A stretch of DNA of 64,000 nt from Metabacillus sp. B2-18 (GTDB taxonomy: Bacteria > Bacillota > Bacilli > Bacillales > Bacillaceae), in NCBI RefSeq assembly GCF_021117275.1, contig NZ_CP088245.1, positions 1,773,501 through 1,837,500 of the forward strand. Direction: 5' to 3'. Below the pieces are notes generated by a model, which was given only the letters and a program-made list of their open reading frames with translations, was not told the DNA's origin and did not search any database. A program made the position numbers and the translations under genes. Positions 44,534 through 55,878 of this stretch are shown here, in pieces (position 1 is the first letter of the stretch; the number at the start of each line of letters is the position of its first letter).

Positions 44534-46477
44534 ATGCGGGTATCTAATGTGACCGTTAGAAAGCGTCTTGTTTTAACATTGCTTTTCGGTTTTTTAATTT
44601 TCTTAGTGATTGATATACGTCTAGGGTATGTTCAATTTTTTCTTGGTAATACACTCACTTCGGGAGCCAAAGATTTATGGAGCAGAAACATTCCATTTGA
44701 GCCTGAACGTGGGGAAATTTTAGATCGAAATGGAGTAAAGCTAGCAACGAATATGAGTGCTCCAACGATTTATGTTGTACCAAGACAAATTGAAGATCCT
44801 GCTATGGCTGCAAAAGAATTAGCTGCAGTTTTAAATATGTCAGAAGAAAAAGCCTATCAACATATTACAAAAAGAGTTTCTATCGAAAGAATCAATCCTG
44901 AGGGGAGAAAAATTTCTCATGAAAAAGCAAATGAAGTGAGAGATTTAAATATAAAGGGAGTTTACATAGCTGAAGATTCGATCAGGTATTATCCTTATGG
45001 AAGTTATCTATCACATGTTCTTGGTTTTGCAGGAATTGATAATCAGGGATTATTAGGCTTAGAAGCATATTACGATGAGCAATTAAAGGGAGAAAAAGGG
45101 TATGTTAAGTTTTATTCAGATGCAAAAGGGCAAAGGATGCCAGATGAAGCGGATGACTATACAGCTCCTGTTGATGGAAATAATCTAAAACTAACAATTG
45201 ATTCGAGAGTTCAAACAATTATTGAAAGAGAACTAGATAATGCTCAGGCCACTTATAACCCTGATGGGATTATTGCCATTGCTATGAACCCAAACAATGG
45301 TGAAATATTAGCGATGTCAAGCAGGCCTGATTTTGATCCAGCTAATTTTAAGGAAGTAGATCCGATGGTCTACAATCGGAACTTACCTGTTTGGAGTACT
45401 TATGAACCTGGTTCTACATTCAAGATTATTACTCTAGCTGCAGCACTGGAAGAAAAGAAAGTGAACCTAGAAAAAGATGAATTTAATGATTCAGGTTCGG
45501 TAGAGGTTGATGGAGCAAGATTACGATGTTGGAAAAGAGGGGGACATGGTCATCAAACATTTCTTGAAGTTGTCCAAAACTCTTGTAACCCTGGTTTTGT
45601 AGAGCTTGGTCAAAGACTTGGGGAAGAAACGCTGTTTAAATATATAAAAGATTTTGGATTTGGTCAAAAAACAGGAATTGATCTTCAAGGTGAAGGAACT
45701 GGTATTATGTTTAAACCAGAACAAGTAGGACCTGTGGAACTTGCAACCACCGCATTTGGTCAAGGTGTTTCTGTTACACCGATACAGCAAGTTGCTGCTG
45801 TTTCTGCAGCTATAAACGGAGGTGTTCTGTATACCCCATATATAGCGAAGGAATGGGTAGATCCAGTTACTGGTGAAGTAATCAGTCGAAATACACCTAA
45901 TGCAAAAAAACGTGTTATTTCTGAAGAAACTTCAAAAGAAATTCGTTATGCTCTTGAAAGTGTTGTTGCATTAGGAAGTGGGAGAAATGCTTTTGTTGAT
46001 GGCTATCGAGTTGGTGGAAAAACAGGTACAGCACAAAAAGTAAAAGATGGGCGATATATGGAAAATAACCATATTGTTTCCTTTGTTGGATTTGCACCTG
46101 CTGATGACCCTCAAATTGTTGTTTATGTTGCAGTCGACAATCCTAAGGGAACGGTCCAATTTGGTGGAACGGTTGCTGCACCTATAGTAGGAAACATTAT
46201 GCGTGATGTATTACCTGAGATAGGTGTAAAGCCGAGAGACGGCCAAATTGAGAAAGAATATAATTGGCTGGACACAAAACTAGTAGAAGTACCGAACATT
46301 ATAGGGTTAACGAAACAAGAATTAACTCAACAATTCGTTAACTTGAAGATTGATGTATCGGGCGAAGGAGATGTTGTTGTGCAACAATCCCCAAATGAAG
46401 GTGTAAAAGTTAAAGAAGGATCCACCTTAAGAGTATACCTAGGTGATGAACATAGTGAAAAGAAAGAAAGTGAATAA
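44534..46477 (+). CDS. spoVD: Stage V sporulation protein D (spore-cortex PBP)
   Basis: 647 residues, one more than B. subtilis SpoVD. Membrane anchor (~10-33), class B PBP fold with the nucleophile Ser294 in PGSTFK, QNSCNPGF (SxN box) and KTGT, and a single C-terminal PASTA domain (~578-640). Needed for cortex peptidoglycan, paired with the SEDS protein SpoVE. Cysteines in RCWKRG and QNSCNP may allow the redox control known for SpoVD in B. subtilis. ATG 44534 after AAGGAGGAG. Confidence 0.94.
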   Translation: MRVSNVTVRKRLVLTLLFGFLIFLVIDIRLGYVQFFLGNTLTSGAKDLWSRNIPFEPERGEILDRNGVKLATNMSAPTIYVVPRQIEDPAMAAKELAAVLNMSEEKAYQHITKRVSIERINPEGRKISHEKANEVRDLNIKGVYIAEDSIRYYPYGSYLSHVLGFAGIDNQGLLGLEAYYDEQLKGEKGYVKFYSDAKGQRMPDEADDYTAPVDGNNLKLTIDSRVQTIIERELDNAQATYNPDGIIAIAMNPNNGEILAMSSRPDFDPANFKEVDPMVYNRNLPVWSTYEPGSTFKIITLAAALEEKKVNLEKDEFNDSGSVEVDGARLRCWKRGGHGHQTFLEVVQNSCNPGFVELGQRLGEETLFKYIKDFGFGQKTGIDLQGEGTGIMFKPEQVGPVELATTAFGQGVSVTPIQQVAAVSAAINGGVLYTPYIAKEWVDPVTGEVISRNTPNAKKRVISEETSKEIRYALESVVALGSGRNAFVDGYRVGGKTGTAQKVKDGRYMENNHIVSFVGFAPADDPQIVVYVAVDNPKGTVQFGGTVAAPIVGNIMRDVLPEIGVKPRDGQIEKEYNWLDTKLVEVPNIIGLTKQELTQQFVNLKIDVSGEGDVVVQQSPNEGVKVKEGSTLRVYLGDEHSEKKESE

Positions 46478-46485
46478 CCAGAGGG

Positions 46486-46525
46486 AGCATGCTATTGCAA
46501 AAATTGCATTGGCACGCTTTCTTTC
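46486..46525 (+). terminator. Imperfect terminator after spoVD
   Basis: AGCATGC.ATTGCAA pairs imperfectly with TTGCATTGGCACGCT, then TTTCTTTCT. Confidence 0.6.
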
Positions 46526-46694
46526 TGTTGGTATAATAACATTTATGTTTTTCGTAAAATTGAAAGGAATGATGGCTCTTTTCTTTTAAGTAAGATAAAA
46601 TAGTACGGAGAAATATTTTACCATTTATATTTTGACTGGTGGTTTATTTCTTTTATTGTAAAAGGAAAACCCTGTAATGAAAGTAGGAATAAAA

Positions 46695-48161
46695 ATGAAA
46701 TTAAATGATTTACTAACATTTTTACATGATGACTCACTTCTATCTTTAAAGAACCCTACCATCTCATCTTTAGAAATGGATTCTAGAGAAGTTAAGCCCG
46801 GTAGTTTATTTATATGTATAAAGGGTTACACGGTTGACGGTCATGATTTTGCACGAAAGGCTGTTGAGCAGGGTGCAGTAGCTATACTCGCAGAAAGAAA
46901 CTTAGACTTAGATGTTCCTGTTATTGTTGTAAAAGATACTAAAAGATCAATGGCTGTATTAGCGGATATTTTTTATGGACAGCCAACTCATTCCATGCAC
47001 CTGATAGGTGTTACTGGAACTAATGGAAAAACAACAACAACACATATTATTGAGAAAATATTCAATGAAGCAAAAAAGCAAACAGGTCTTATTGGGACAA
47101 TGTACATAAAAATTGGTGATGAACAAAAAGAAGTTAAAAACACAACTCCTGAAAGTCTGACATTGCAAAAGACATTTGCCGAAATGAAGGAACAAAATGT
47201 TTCACACGCTATTATGGAGGTATCATCACATGCCCTTCATCTTGGAAGAATCCATGGATGTGATTTCAATGTTGCTGTGTTTACGAACTTAACACAGGAT
47301 CATTTAGACTACCATAAAACAATGGAAGCATATAAGTATGCTAAAGGACTATTGTTTGCTCAACTAGGTAATAAGTTTGATCATAATGATCTAAAGATTG
47401 CTGTTTTAAATGAAGATGAAGAGGCATCTGAAGAATTTAAACGGATGACATCTGCAAAAACTTTAACCTATGGTATCGATCGTCCTGCTGATATTAAAGC
47501 AAATAACATAAAAATGACATCTAAAGGTACAAAGTTTCAACTCGTAACACCTGTTGGTACACGCAATGTTACAATTCAAATGGTTGGAAAGTTCAGTGTG
47601 TATAACGTGTTAGCTGCTGTTTCTGCTTCACTTGCTTCATCTGTTGATTTAGATACGATTGTTACAGCTATTGAATCGATGGAGGGGGTACGAGGACGTT
47701 TTGAATTAGTTGATGGTGGGCAGGATTATACCGTTATTGTTGATTACGCACATACACCTGATAGCCTAGAAAATGTTCTTAAGACTGTTAAACAGTTTGC
47801 AGAGGGGCGCATCTTTTGTATTGTAGGATGTGGGGGAGACAGGGATAAAACAAAAAGACCTTTAATGGCTAAAATCGCGGTAACATATAGTGATGAACCC
47901 GTTTTTACATCTGATAACCCAAGAAGTGAAGATCCGCAAGATATTCTTCAGGAAATGGAAGAAGGTGTAGTGGGTTACCAGTTCACATCTATTATTAGCA
48001 GAGAAGAGGCTATTTCCTATGCTGTTAAAAAAGCTCAAAAAGGTGATGTAATACTAATTGCAGGTAAAGGCCACGAAACATATCAGATAATAGGTAATAA
48101 AGTTTTTGATTTTGATGATAAGGAAATCGCATTAAATGCAATAAATACATTAAATTTGTAG
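46695..48161 (+). CDS. murE: UDP-MurNAc-tripeptide synthetase (meso-DAP-adding)
   Basis: 488 residues. Adds meso-diaminopimelate to UDP-MurNAc-L-Ala-D-Glu. Mur-ligase domains: N-terminal UDP-binding part, P-loop [13 protein letters not shown] (~residues 105-118), and the C-terminal domain with the DAP-specificity motif SDNPRSEDP. Start: ATG 46677 ([13 protein letters not shown]) or 46695 (MKLNDLLTF); 46695 is preferred by similarity to B. subtilis MurE, but the Shine-Dalgarno sites of both are weak. Confidence 0.94.
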   Translation: MKLNDLLTFLHDDSLLSLKNPTISSLEMDSREVKPGSLFICIKGYTVDGHDFARKAVEQGAVAILAERNLDLDVPVIVVKDTKRSMAVLADIFYGQPTHSMHLIGVTGTNGKTTTTHIIEKIFNEAKKQTGLIGTMYIKIGDEQKEVKNTTPESLTLQKTFAEMKEQNVSHAIMEVSSHALHLGRIHGCDFNVAVFTNLTQDHLDYHKTMEAYKYAKGLLFAQLGNKFDHNDLKIAVLNEDEEASEEFKRMTSAKTLTYGIDRPADIKANNIKMTSKGTKFQLVTPVGTRNVTIQMVGKFSVYNVLAAVSASLASSVDLDTIVTAIESMEGVRGRFELVDGGQDYTVIVDYAHTPDSLENVLKTVKQFAEGRIFCIVGCGGDRDKTKRPLMAKIAVTYSDEPVFTSDNPRSEDPQDILQEMEEGVVGYQFTSIISREEAISYAVKKAQKGDVILIAGKGHETYQIIGNKVFDFDDKEIALNAINTLNL

Positions 48162-48219
48162 TGAATGACCAAGACCTTTCATAAGAATAGGTACAAAGGA
48201 AGAAAGAGAAGTTGATAAG

Positions 48220-48339
48220 ATGAAGAAAAACAGTTTAGAAGAACATATTCAGAAAAATACCTCATATGATAATCTCGTAAAAGATACGCTTGTATATTCT
48301 AATGACTTAGTATTCTGTGGGGAGGTGTGTGCATGTTAG
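48220..48339 (+). CDS. Possible small leader ORF before mraY, 39 residues
   Basis: ATG 48220 to TAG 48337-48339, sequence beginning [12 protein letters not shown] and ending in CGEVCAC. Its stop lies just inside mraY, and the mraY Shine-Dalgarno falls within it, so it could couple translation. Its own ribosome site is poor (AGGAAGAAAGAG, distant). Possibly chance. Confidence 0.25.
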   Translation: MKKNSLEEHIQKNTSYDNLVKDTLVYSNDLVFCGEVCAC

Positions 48340-49307
48340 AGCAAGTAATTTTATTTACAATCGTTATGGGATTCTTAATCAGTGTATTACTTTCCCCAAT
48401 CATTATTCCGTTTTTAAGAAGGCTGAAGTTTGGTCAAAGTATTAGAGAAGAAGGACCTAAATCTCATCAAAAAAAATCGGGTACCCCAACAATGGGTGGT
48501 GTAATGATCATTATTTCGATCATTATTACAACGATTGTTATGACAGGGAAATTTTCACAACTTAGTGTTGAGATGTATTTATTGTTGTTTGTAACATTCG
48601 GATACGGTTTGTTAGGGTTTTTGGATGATTTTATCAAGGTTGTTATGAAACGAAATCTTGGTTTAACTTCAAGACAAAAACTTCTTGGGCAAGTGATTAT
48701 TGCTATTATATTTTACCTTGTCTTCACACAGTATGGCTTTTCAACAGAAATAGGGATACCTGGAACAACTTTTTCTTTAGACCTTGGTTGGGGCTATATT
48801 ATTCTCGTTGTATTTATGTTAGTGGGAGGATCAAATGCAGTAAACTTAACAGATGGTTTAGATGGGTTGTTATCAGGTACTGCTGCTATCGCTTTTGGGG
48901 CATTTGCTGTTTTGGCTTGGAATCAATCGCAATACGATGTTGCCATTTTTTCGGTAGCTGTTGTTGGAGCTGTCCTCGGGTTTTTAGTGTTTAATGCACA
49001 TCCTGCAAAAGTATTTATGGGAGACACAGGTTCACTAGCACTTGGAGGTGCCATTGTAACAATAGCGATTTTAACAAAGCTTGAAATTTTATTAGTTTTA
49101 ATTGGCGGAGTTTTCGTCATTGAGACTTTATCAGTTATTATTCAAGTTATTTCTTTTAAAACAACTGGGAAGAGAGTATTTAAGATGAGTCCTCTTCATC
49201 ATCACTATGAATTAGTAGGGTGGTCAGAGTGGAGAGTTGTTGTTACTTTTTGGACGATTGGTTTAATTTTTGCAGTACTTGGAATTTATATTGAGGTGTG
49301 GTTGTAA
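48333..49307 (+). CDS. mraY: Phospho-N-acetylmuramoyl-pentapeptide transferase
   Basis: 324 residues, ten membrane helices. Transfers phospho-MurNAc-pentapeptide to undecaprenyl phosphate, forming lipid I. Seen: [20 protein letters not shown] (Mg-binding Asp pair), [21 protein letters not shown] and the [10 protein letters not shown] loop. ATG 48333 with GGGGAGGTG. The stop abuts murD directly. Confidence 0.96.
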   Translation: MLEQVILFTIVMGFLISVLLSPIIIPFLRRLKFGQSIREEGPKSHQKKSGTPTMGGVMIIISIIITTIVMTGKFSQLSVEMYLLLFVTFGYGLLGFLDDFIKVVMKRNLGLTSRQKLLGQVIIAIIFYLVFTQYGFSTEIGIPGTTFSLDLGWGYIILVVFMLVGGSNAVNLTDGLDGLLSGTAAIAFGAFAVLAWNQSQYDVAIFSVAVVGAVLGFLVFNAHPAKVFMGDTGSLALGGAIVTIAILTKLEILLVLIGGVFVIETLSVIIQVISFKTTGKRVFKMSPLHHHYELVGWSEWRVVVTFWTIGLIFAVLGIYIEVWL

Positions 49308-50663
49308 TTGAAAAACATTAATGATTACTTACATAAAAATGTATTGGTAATAGGATTGGCAAAAAGCGGCTTAGCGGCCGCTAAATTGTTACACAAGCTT
49401 GGGGCAGCAGTAACTGTAAATGATTTAAAGGCGACTGATGAAGACCCAGTTGTAAAAGAATTGAAAAACAATGGAATTAATGTTGTTGGTGGAGGACACC
49501 CTCTATCTTTACTAGAGGATCTTACAATCGACGTTATTGTGAAAAACCCAGGGATTCCATACTCTAATCCTCTTTTAGTTCTTGCCAAGGAAAAGAATAT
49601 TCCTATCATCACGGAAGTTGAACTTGCTTATAAGATTTCAGAGGCGGACATTATCGCAATAACCGGTTCAAACGGTAAAACAACAACAACAACCCTTATC
49701 TTTGAAATGTTAAATGAGGACGGAAAACAACCTTTAATTGCAGGTAATATTGGCACTGTAGCTTGCGAAGTTGCTCAAAAAGCCACAAAAGAAAATGTCA
49801 TTGTTATGGAATTATCATCGTTTCAACTTCTTGGAACAATTGATTTTAAACCATCCATTGCCATGATATTAAATATTTTTGATGCCCATTTAGATTACCA
49901 TGGCACCAAAGAAGAATACGTTTATGCTAAGGGGAAGATCTATGAAAACCAAGCTGAGGAAGATGTGTCGATTGTAAACTTAAATGATAAAGAAGTTTGT
50001 GAATGCTCTGAAAGATCAACGGCACAAAAATTATTTTTCTCAACTACAGAAGTTATAGATAATGGAGTTTACATCTTAGATGAATCAATCTTTTATAAAG
50101 GTGAGAAGATTGTTTCCTTAAAAGATATCGTACTGCCGGGAGAACATAATTTAGAAAATATTCTGGCTGCTATAGCTGCTGTCAAGCTAAGAGGAGTTTC
50201 TAACGAATCTATTTACAAGGTTTTAACCACTTTTAACGGCGTTAAACATAGGTTGCAATATGTAGATACTATTCGGGAGCGTCGTTTTTATAACGATTCA
50301 AAAGCAACAAATATATTAGCAACAAGTAAAGCGCTTAGTGCATTTAAAACACCTACCATCTTATTGGCAGGAGGCCTTGATAGAGGTAACGAATTCGATG
50401 AATTAAAGCCATTTTTACATCATGTAAAGGCTATGATTTTATTTGGGGAAACTGCACCTAAGCTTGAAAGAATTGCCAGAGAAAGTGGAATAGAACAAAT
50501 TAAACGTGTCGATAATGTAGAAAAAGCAGTATTGACGGCGTTTAATGTTTCCGAAAAAGAAGATGTGATCTTATTGTCACCAGCATGCGCAAGTTGGGAT
50601 CAATATAAAACTTTTGAGGAAAGAGGAGACATTTTTATTCAAGCCGTGCATAAGCTTAACTAA
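49308..50663 (+). CDS. murD: UDP-MurNAc-L-alanine:D-glutamate ligase
   Basis: 451 residues, the length of B. subtilis MurD. Adds D-Glu to UDP-MurNAc-L-Ala. Seen: N-terminal [17 protein letters not shown] (UDP-binding Rossmann), ATP P-loop [25 protein letters not shown], and FYNDSKATN typical of MurD. TTG start immediately after the mraY stop, with TTGAGGTGTGG in the mraY end as ribosome site. Confidence 0.95.
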   Translation: MKNINDYLHKNVLVIGLAKSGLAAAKLLHKLGAAVTVNDLKATDEDPVVKELKNNGINVVGGGHPLSLLEDLTIDVIVKNPGIPYSNPLLVLAKEKNIPIITEVELAYKISEADIIAITGSNGKTTTTTLIFEMLNEDGKQPLIAGNIGTVACEVAQKATKENVIVMELSSFQLLGTIDFKPSIAMILNIFDAHLDYHGTKEEYVYAKGKIYENQAEEDVSIVNLNDKEVCECSERSTAQKLFFSTTEVIDNGVYILDESIFYKGEKIVSLKDIVLPGEHNLENILAAIAAVKLRGVSNESIYKVLTTFNGVKHRLQYVDTIRERRFYNDSKATNILATSKALSAFKTPTILLAGGLDRGNEFDELKPFLHHVKAMILFGETAPKLERIARESGIEQIKRVDNVEKAVLTAFNVSEKEDVILLSPACASWDQYKTFEERGDIFIQAVHKLN

Positions 50664-50734
50664 GGGCTTGTACGAATAATTAATTGCAGTCTATGCTACA
50701 GCCCTTAATAAATTTGATACAGGGGTGTTCGGCG

Positions 50735-51835
50735 TTGACAGCAAAAAGGTCTACACCAGATTTTATATTGGTTATTCTAACATTACTTCTTTTAACAATT
50801 GGACTAATCATGGTATATAGTGCAAGTGCAGTTTGGGCAACATATAAGTTTGATGATTCCTTCTTTTTTGCGAAGCGCCAATTGTTATTTGCAGGTGTTG
50901 GTGTTATAGCCATGTTTTTTATTATGAACGTTGACTATTGGACATGGCGGACATGGTCAAAAATGTTAATTATCATTTGTTTTTTTCTTTTAATTGCAGT
51001 ATTAATACCCGGCATAGGGATGGAGCGTAATGGTTCTCGAAGTTGGATTGGTGTTGGTGCATTTTCGATACAGCCATCAGAGTTTATGAAATTGGCGATG
51101 ATTGCTTTCTTAGCGAAGTTTTTATCTGAAAATCAAAAGAAAATTACCTCGTTTAAAAAAGGATTAGTCCCTTCTCTTGGACTCGTTTTCACTGCATTTG
51201 GGATCATTATGCTTCAGCCTGACTTAGGAACAGGGACAGTTATGGTAGGGACATGTATCGTGATGATATTTGTTTCGGGAGCTAGAGTGGTGCATTTTGC
51301 TTGGCTGGGTCTTTTAGGTGTTGCGGGATTTGTTGCTCTTGTTCTTTCAGCACCATACAGAATTAAAAGGATTACATCATTTTTGGATCCATGGGAAGAT
51401 CCACTAGGCAGTGGGTTCCAAATCATTCAATCTTTGTATGCGATTGGTCCTGGAGGTCTTTTTGGTCAAGGGTTAGGACAAAGCAGGCAGAAATTCTTTT
51501 ATTTACCTGAGCCCCAAACTGACTTCATTTTTGCCATTTTAGCTGAAGAGCTTGGTTTTATTGGTGGGTCATTAGTTATATTATTGTTTGGTTTACTTTT
51601 ATGGAGAGGGGTACGAATTGCGTTAGGAGCCCCTGATTTATATGGTAGCTTCTTGGCCATTGGAATTATTACAATGGTAGCTATTCAGGTTATGATTAAC
51701 ATTGGTGTTGTAACCGGACTAATGCCTGTAACAGGTATTACTCTTCCATTCTTAAGTTATGGAGGATCTTCCCTTACACTAATGCTAATGGCAATGGGTG
51801 TCTTATTAAATGTGAGCAGATACTCAAAGTATTAG
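50735..51835 (+). CDS. spoVE: Stage V sporulation protein E (SEDS cortex polymerase)
   Basis: 366 residues, identical in length to B. subtilis SpoVE. SEDS glycosyltransferase, ten membrane helices, with LTIGLIMVYSASAVWA, LQPDLGTGTVM and FLSYGGSSLTLML. Makes cortex glycan with SpoVD. The frame opens at 50684, but TTG 50735 after AGGGGTG restores the family N-terminus TAKRSTPDFILVI. Paralogous to the FtsW fragment at the window start. Confidence 0.93.
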   Translation: MTAKRSTPDFILVILTLLLLTIGLIMVYSASAVWATYKFDDSFFFAKRQLLFAGVGVIAMFFIMNVDYWTWRTWSKMLIIICFFLLIAVLIPGIGMERNGSRSWIGVGAFSIQPSEFMKLAMIAFLAKFLSENQKKITSFKKGLVPSLGLVFTAFGIIMLQPDLGTGTVMVGTCIVMIFVSGARVVHFAWLGLLGVAGFVALVLSAPYRIKRITSFLDPWEDPLGSGFQIIQSLYAIGPGGLFGQGLGQSRQKFFYLPEPQTDFIFAILAEELGFIGGSLVILLFGLLLWRGVRIALGAPDLYGSFLAIGIITMVAIQVMINIGVVTGLMPVTGITLPFLSYGGSSLTLMLMAMGVLLNVSRYSKY

Positions 51836-51899
51836 GTCCATTAAAAGGCTAATTTTAGTTTCATTATAGGTTGTTTATCATATAAAATAGTAAGTATCG

Positions 51900-51966
51900 A
51901 GGCTGACGTTGGTAAGTGACAGACTAGGGGTTTTTAACCTCTAAGCAGTCCTTAAAAGGTCAGCCT
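51900..51966 (+). other. Structured element between spoVE and murG
   Basis: Outer stem AGGCTGAC / GTCAGCCT (51900-51907 with 51959-51966) enclosing a second arm, GACT..AGGGGTT / AACCTCT..AGTC. TCATAGTTTTA follows rather than a clean U-tract. Could be a terminator variant or a folded leader of murG. It lies in a 241-base gap. Confidence 0.5.
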
Positions 51967-51993
51967 TCATAGTTTTACATATGTGTTTCTATA

Positions 51994-52025
51994 CAACTAC
52001 TAGTTTACTTATAACCTAGTAGTTG
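51994..52025 (+). other. Palindromic hairpin in the murG leader
   Basis: Perfect 10-bp stem CAACTACTAG / CTAGTAGTTG with a 12-nt loop, 50 bases before the murG start. An operator or RNA stem; role unknown. Confidence 0.5.
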
Positions 52026-52076
52026 AGAGTACGTACATTTTATAATAAGAAATCCATTCAAAATGGGGGAACAAGT

Positions 52077-53168
52077 ATGAAAGTAGTTGTAAGTGGTGGC
52101 GGAACTGGTGGTCATATCTATCCAGCACTGGCTTTAATAAATGAAATTAAAAAACATCATTCAGATGTAGAATTTCTATATATTGGTACAGAAAATGGAC
52201 TTGAGCAAAATATTGTAAACAGAGCCAACATACCATTTAAATCTGTAGAAATATCCGGATTTAAAAGAAAGATCTCCATTGAAAATGTGAAAACTGTTAC
52301 GAGATTTCTTAAAGCAGTTTCTGTTAGTAAAAAATATTTAAAAGAGTTTAATGCAGATGTTGTTATTGGAACAGGAGGATATGTTTGTGGACCTGTTGTT
52401 TATGCGGCGGCTAAAATGAAGATTCCAACAGTTATTCATGAACAAAATAGTTTACCTGGCATAACAAATAAGTTTTTGTCTCGATATGTTAACAAAGTCG
52501 CCATCTGTTTTGAAGAAGCGAGAAAACATTTTCCTGCAGATAAAGTTGTATTAACCGGTAATCCACGTGCTTCAGAGGTGCTGGGTCAAGATGCAGATAA
52601 AGGGAGACATTCAGTCGGTTTGATTAAAGACAAAAAGACAGTGCTGATTTTCGGGGGAAGCAGGGGAGCTAAAGCTATTAATGATGCTGTTTTAGAAATG
52701 ATTCCATCTCTTGCTGAAAAGCCATATCAAATTGTTTATGTCACTGGTGAAGTACATTATGAAAAAGTAATGAATGAAGTAAAAAAAGGAAACAGTTCTG
52801 AGAACTTGATCATAAAACCATTTATACACAATATGCCGGAAGTATTAGCGGCAGTGGACTTAATTGTATCGAGAGCCGGAGCTACCTCTCTTGCAGAAAT
52901 TACAGCATTGGGGTTGCCTAGTATATTAATTCCAAGCCCTTATGTAACGGCTAATCATCAAGAAGTAAACGCAAGATCGTTAAGTGATCATCATGCAGCA
53001 ATTATGCTAAAGGAGCAAGAATTGAATGGTGATAAATTACTTACGGAAATTGACGGAGTCTTACTTAATGAATTTAAATTGAAAGAAATGAAGCAGGCAT
53101 CAAAGAAATTAGGTATTCCTGATGCTGCATTAAGACTTTATTCAGTCCTAAAGGAACTTTCTAAGTAA
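52077..53168 (+). CDS. murG: Undecaprenyldiphospho-muramoylpentapeptide GlcNAc transferase
   Basis: 363 residues. GT-B glycosyltransferase that adds GlcNAc to lipid I, giving lipid II at the inner face of the membrane. Seen: [49 protein letters not shown] and [28 protein letters not shown] 52077 after ATGGGGGA; the ORF extension upstream covers the hairpins and is rejected. Confidence 0.96.
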   Translation: MKVVVSGGGTGGHIYPALALINEIKKHHSDVEFLYIGTENGLEQNIVNRANIPFKSVEISGFKRKISIENVKTVTRFLKAVSVSKKYLKEFNADVVIGTGGYVCGPVVYAAAKMKIPTVIHEQNSLPGITNKFLSRYVNKVAICFEEARKHFPADKVVLTGNPRASEVLGQDADKGRHSVGLIKDKKTVLIFGGSRGAKAINDAVLEMIPSLAEKPYQIVYVTGEVHYEKVMNEVKKGNSSENLIIKPFIHNMPEVLAAVDLIVSRAGATSLAEITALGLPSILIPSPYVTANHQEVNARSLSDHHAAIMLKEQELNGDKLLTEIDGVLLNEFKLKEMKQASKKLGIPDAALRLYSVLKELSK

Positions 53169-53201
53169 CAACAGAGATAAACTGACCTGAGGAGGTAAAT
53201 T

Positions 53202-54110
53202 ATGACTACGTTATATGAGGCATTAACAACTGCAGAAATTGGGAAAGTTCTTGTAGATGAACCTTTAGCAAAGCATACAACAATAAGGATAGGTGGCCCT
53301 GCAGATATTCTATTGGAACCTAGAGACAGTGAAAGCCTGAGCAAGGCGATAAAAATAATAAAAGAATATGGAGCTAAATGGACAGTGGTAGGAAGGGGCT
53401 CTAACCTTCTAGTTTCAGATAAAGGAATAGAAGGGGTCGTAGTAAAGCTTGGAGCTGGAATCGATCACTTTGAGTTAGATGAAGATGTATTAACCGTTGG
53501 CGGGGGATATTCCATTGTAAAGCTTGCAACACTCATTAGTAGGAAGGGTTTATCAGGTTTGGAATTTGCCAGTGGTATTCCTGGTTCAATAGGTGGAGCT
53601 GTTTATATGAATGCAGGGGCACATGGGTCAGACATGTCAAAAATTCTTTTGAAAGCTCTAGTGTTATTTGAAGATGGAACGATGGAATGGCTGACAAATG
53701 AAGAAATGGAGTTTTCTTATCGAACTTCAATTCTTCAGACGAAAAGACCAGGTATATGTATAGAAGCAGTTCTACAACTTAAAAAGGGTGAAAAAGAAGA
53801 AATTGTTGCGATCATGCAAAAGAACAAAGATTACAGAAGAGAAACACAGCCTTGGAATTATCCTTGCGCAGGGAGTATCTTCAGGAACCCACTTCCTAGT
53901 TATGCAGGTCAATTAGTTGAAGCAGCGGGTCTAAAAGGATATCAAATCGGTGGTGCTAAAGTTTCAGAAATGCATGGTAATTTTATTGTTAATGCTGGAG
54001 GAGCAACTGCTCAAGATGTATTGGATTTAATAAAATATATTAAAGAAACGATTCTTGAGAAGTATGATGTGACAATGGAAACTGAAGTTGAAATAATAGG
54101 TCGGAAATAG
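53202..54110 (+). CDS. murB: UDP-N-acetylenolpyruvoylglucosamine reductase
   Basis: 302 residues. FAD enzyme that reduces UDP-GlcNAc-enolpyruvate to UDP-MurNAc with NADPH. Seen: [52 protein letters not shown], and [10 protein letters not shown] with the catalytic Ser, which fits the type II/IIb enzymes of Firmicutes. ATG follows TGAGGAGG. Confidence 0.95.
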   Translation: MTTLYEALTTAEIGKVLVDEPLAKHTTIRIGGPADILLEPRDSESLSKAIKIIKEYGAKWTVVGRGSNLLVSDKGIEGVVVKLGAGIDHFELDEDVLTVGGGYSIVKLATLISRKGLSGLEFASGIPGSIGGAVYMNAGAHGSDMSKILLKALVLFEDGTMEWLTNEEMEFSYRTSILQTKRPGICIEAVLQLKKGEKEEIVAIMQKNKDYRRETQPWNYPCAGSIFRNPLPSYAGQLVEAAGLKGYQIGGAKVSEMHGNFIVNAGGATAQDVLDLIKYIKETILEKYDVTMETEVEIIGRK

Positions 54111-54189
54111 TCACATTACTCCCCATTATTTCCTTTTATTGTGTTATAATGTCTTTATAAAAATTGCTGAACAATTTTAGTTTATTCTT

Positions 54190-54213
54190 AAACGGCATTT
54201 TTAAATGCCGTTT
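54190..54213 (+). terminator. Hairpin after murB
   Basis: Perfect stem AAACGGCATTT / AAATGCCGTTT with a TT loop. No U-tract beyond the stem; a weak terminator or processing site before divIB. Confidence 0.55.
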
Positions 54214-54340
54214 CAGTGTGTAAGTGGGGAAAATCTTTTTAAATAGGATTAATTTTATTACTTTACATACTGTGATGATTTGCCATAACATTGTGCAAGA
54301 AATCTACCTAGAGGGAACTACTAGGGTGGGGTGAAAACGA

Positions 54341-55132
54341 TTGGAGAAAAAGGTTGTTTCGTTAGAAGACCGCATACCAAAACTACAGCAGCAGCGAAAA
54401 CAGAAGACTAATCGAAGACTTATTTCATTCCTTTCAATCTTTTTTCTATTAATTTTACTTGTTATCTATTTTCAGTCTCCCTTAAGTAAAGTCTCAAGTA
54501 TAACAGTAAAAGGAAATGTACATGTTGAGTCGGAAAAGATCATTGAAATGAGTAAAATTACAACTTCTAATGGGTTTTGGAATATCAATACAACAAAGAC
54601 TAGTCAGTTGATTGAGGACCATTTACAAATAAAACAAGCCACTGTGGAAAAAAAGTTTCCTAACCATATTGTCTTGCAGGTTGATGAGTATGACAGTATT
54701 GCTTATCTGGAAGAGAATGGTGTATTTAAGCCGATTCTAGAAAATGGACAAGTTCTGAAGGACCGTACTGTGAAAGTACCGGCAGATGCACCAGTCCTGA
54801 TAAACTGGAAACAAGAGAAAGATGTTAATGAGATGATAAATGAGTTGAAAAAATTATCTCCCAGTATCTTAAACTCAATTTCAGAAATTCATCATGCTCC
54901 TAATAAAACAGATCCTTGGTTAGTTCATCTTTATATGAATGATGGTTATGAAGTAATGGCATCTGTTCGTACATTCTCAAAGAAAATGAATACTTACACT
55001 AAAATTGTAAGTCAGCTGGACGAGAACAGTAAAGGAATCATTCATCTGGAAGTAGGCTCTTATTTTGAATCTTATACACCAATAGAGTCTAAGGAAGAGG
55101 GGGATGAAGCTCAAGATGAAACTGAGGGGTAG
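54341..55132 (+). CDS. divIB: Cell-division protein DivIB (FtsQ)
   Basis: 263 residues, as in B. subtilis. Cytoplasmic tail (~1-28), membrane helix (~29-48), extracellular POTRA domain (~50-118, VSSITVKGNVHVESEKII), beta domain and an acidic C-terminal tail. Binds FtsL and DivIC and protects FtsL. TTG start at 54341 after GGGGTG. Overlaps ylxW by 29 bases. Confidence 0.92.
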   Translation: MEKKVVSLEDRIPKLQQQRKQKTNRRLISFLSIFFLLILLVIYFQSPLSKVSSITVKGNVHVESEKIIEMSKITTSNGFWNINTTKTSQLIEDHLQIKQATVEKKFPNHIVLQVDEYDSIAYLEENGVFKPILENGQVLKDRTVKVPADAPVLINWKQEKDVNEMINELKKLSPSILNSISEIHHAPNKTDPWLVHLYMNDGYEVMASVRTFSKKMNTYTKIVSQLDENSKGIIHLEVGSYFESYTPIESKEEGDEAQDETEG

Positions 55133-55826
55133 TTATGTGATTTTTTCTCTCATTCTCTTAGTTGCAGGTTTTCTGTTTTCATATTCTTATCAGCTGACAA
55201 AGGAAAGTAATCGAAACCAAGAGATAACAACCGAACAATGGGATAAAGAATATGAAATTAGGTCACAACTTATTTCAAAAGAAGAAATAAACCGAGATCT
55301 CCAAAAAGAACTTTTTAAAAAACAAGAAGAAGTGAAAGAAATTGAAGAATCTCTAAAGGATGAAAAACAGGTGTACTACAATCTTGTAGAAGATGTTGAA
55401 AAGTATCGCATGTATGTTGGTGATATAGCAGTTCAAGGTAAAGGGATACAAGTAACATTAGAAGATTCCTCTTACGTCCCTGAAGGAGAAAATGTAAACA
55501 ATTATATTGTGCATGAGAGTCATTTGTTTAGTGTTATTAATGAACTTTATATCTCGGGAGCAGATGCTATCTCAATTAACGGTCAAAGGTTATCAAGTCA
55601 TTCGTATATATATTGCAATGGACCAGTTGTGACAGTTGATGGAAATCAGTTCCCTGCACCTTTTGTTATATCTGCGATTGGGGACCCAAATGTTTTATTA
55701 CCTGCATTAAATATTACTGGTGGAATTGTAGATCAGCTTTCCTATGATAATGTTGTGGTAACTTTAGAAAAACTAGAAAATATTAAGATGGAGCCACTTC
55801 TACAAGAAAAAAAAGCTTCATCATAG
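55104..55826 (+). CDS. ylxW: YlxW, DUF881 membrane-anchored protein
   Basis: 240 residues. N-terminal membrane anchor (~8-27), coiled coil (~30-100), and an extracytoplasmic DUF881 domain (~105-235) with GIQVTLEDSS, VHESHLFSVINELYISGADAISINGQRL. Unknown function; always near divIB and sbp. Starts inside the divIB end (ATG 55104 with AAGGAAG); a second in-frame ATG at 55116 is possible. Confidence 0.88.
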   Translation: MKLKMKLRGSYVIFSLILLVAGFLFSYSYQLTKESNRNQEITTEQWDKEYEIRSQLISKEEINRDLQKELFKKQEEVKEIEESLKDEKQVYYNLVEDVEKYRMYVGDIAVQGKGIQVTLEDSSYVPEGENVNNYIVHESHLFSVINELYISGADAISINGQRLSSHSYIYCNGPVVTVDGNQFPAPFVISAIGDPNVLLPALNITGGIVDQLSYDNVVVTLEKLENIKMEPLLQEKKASS

Positions 55827-55878
55827 GAAAGTAATACGATGTTTCACTAACGGATTATTGTTTAGATAGGTGGTTGGT

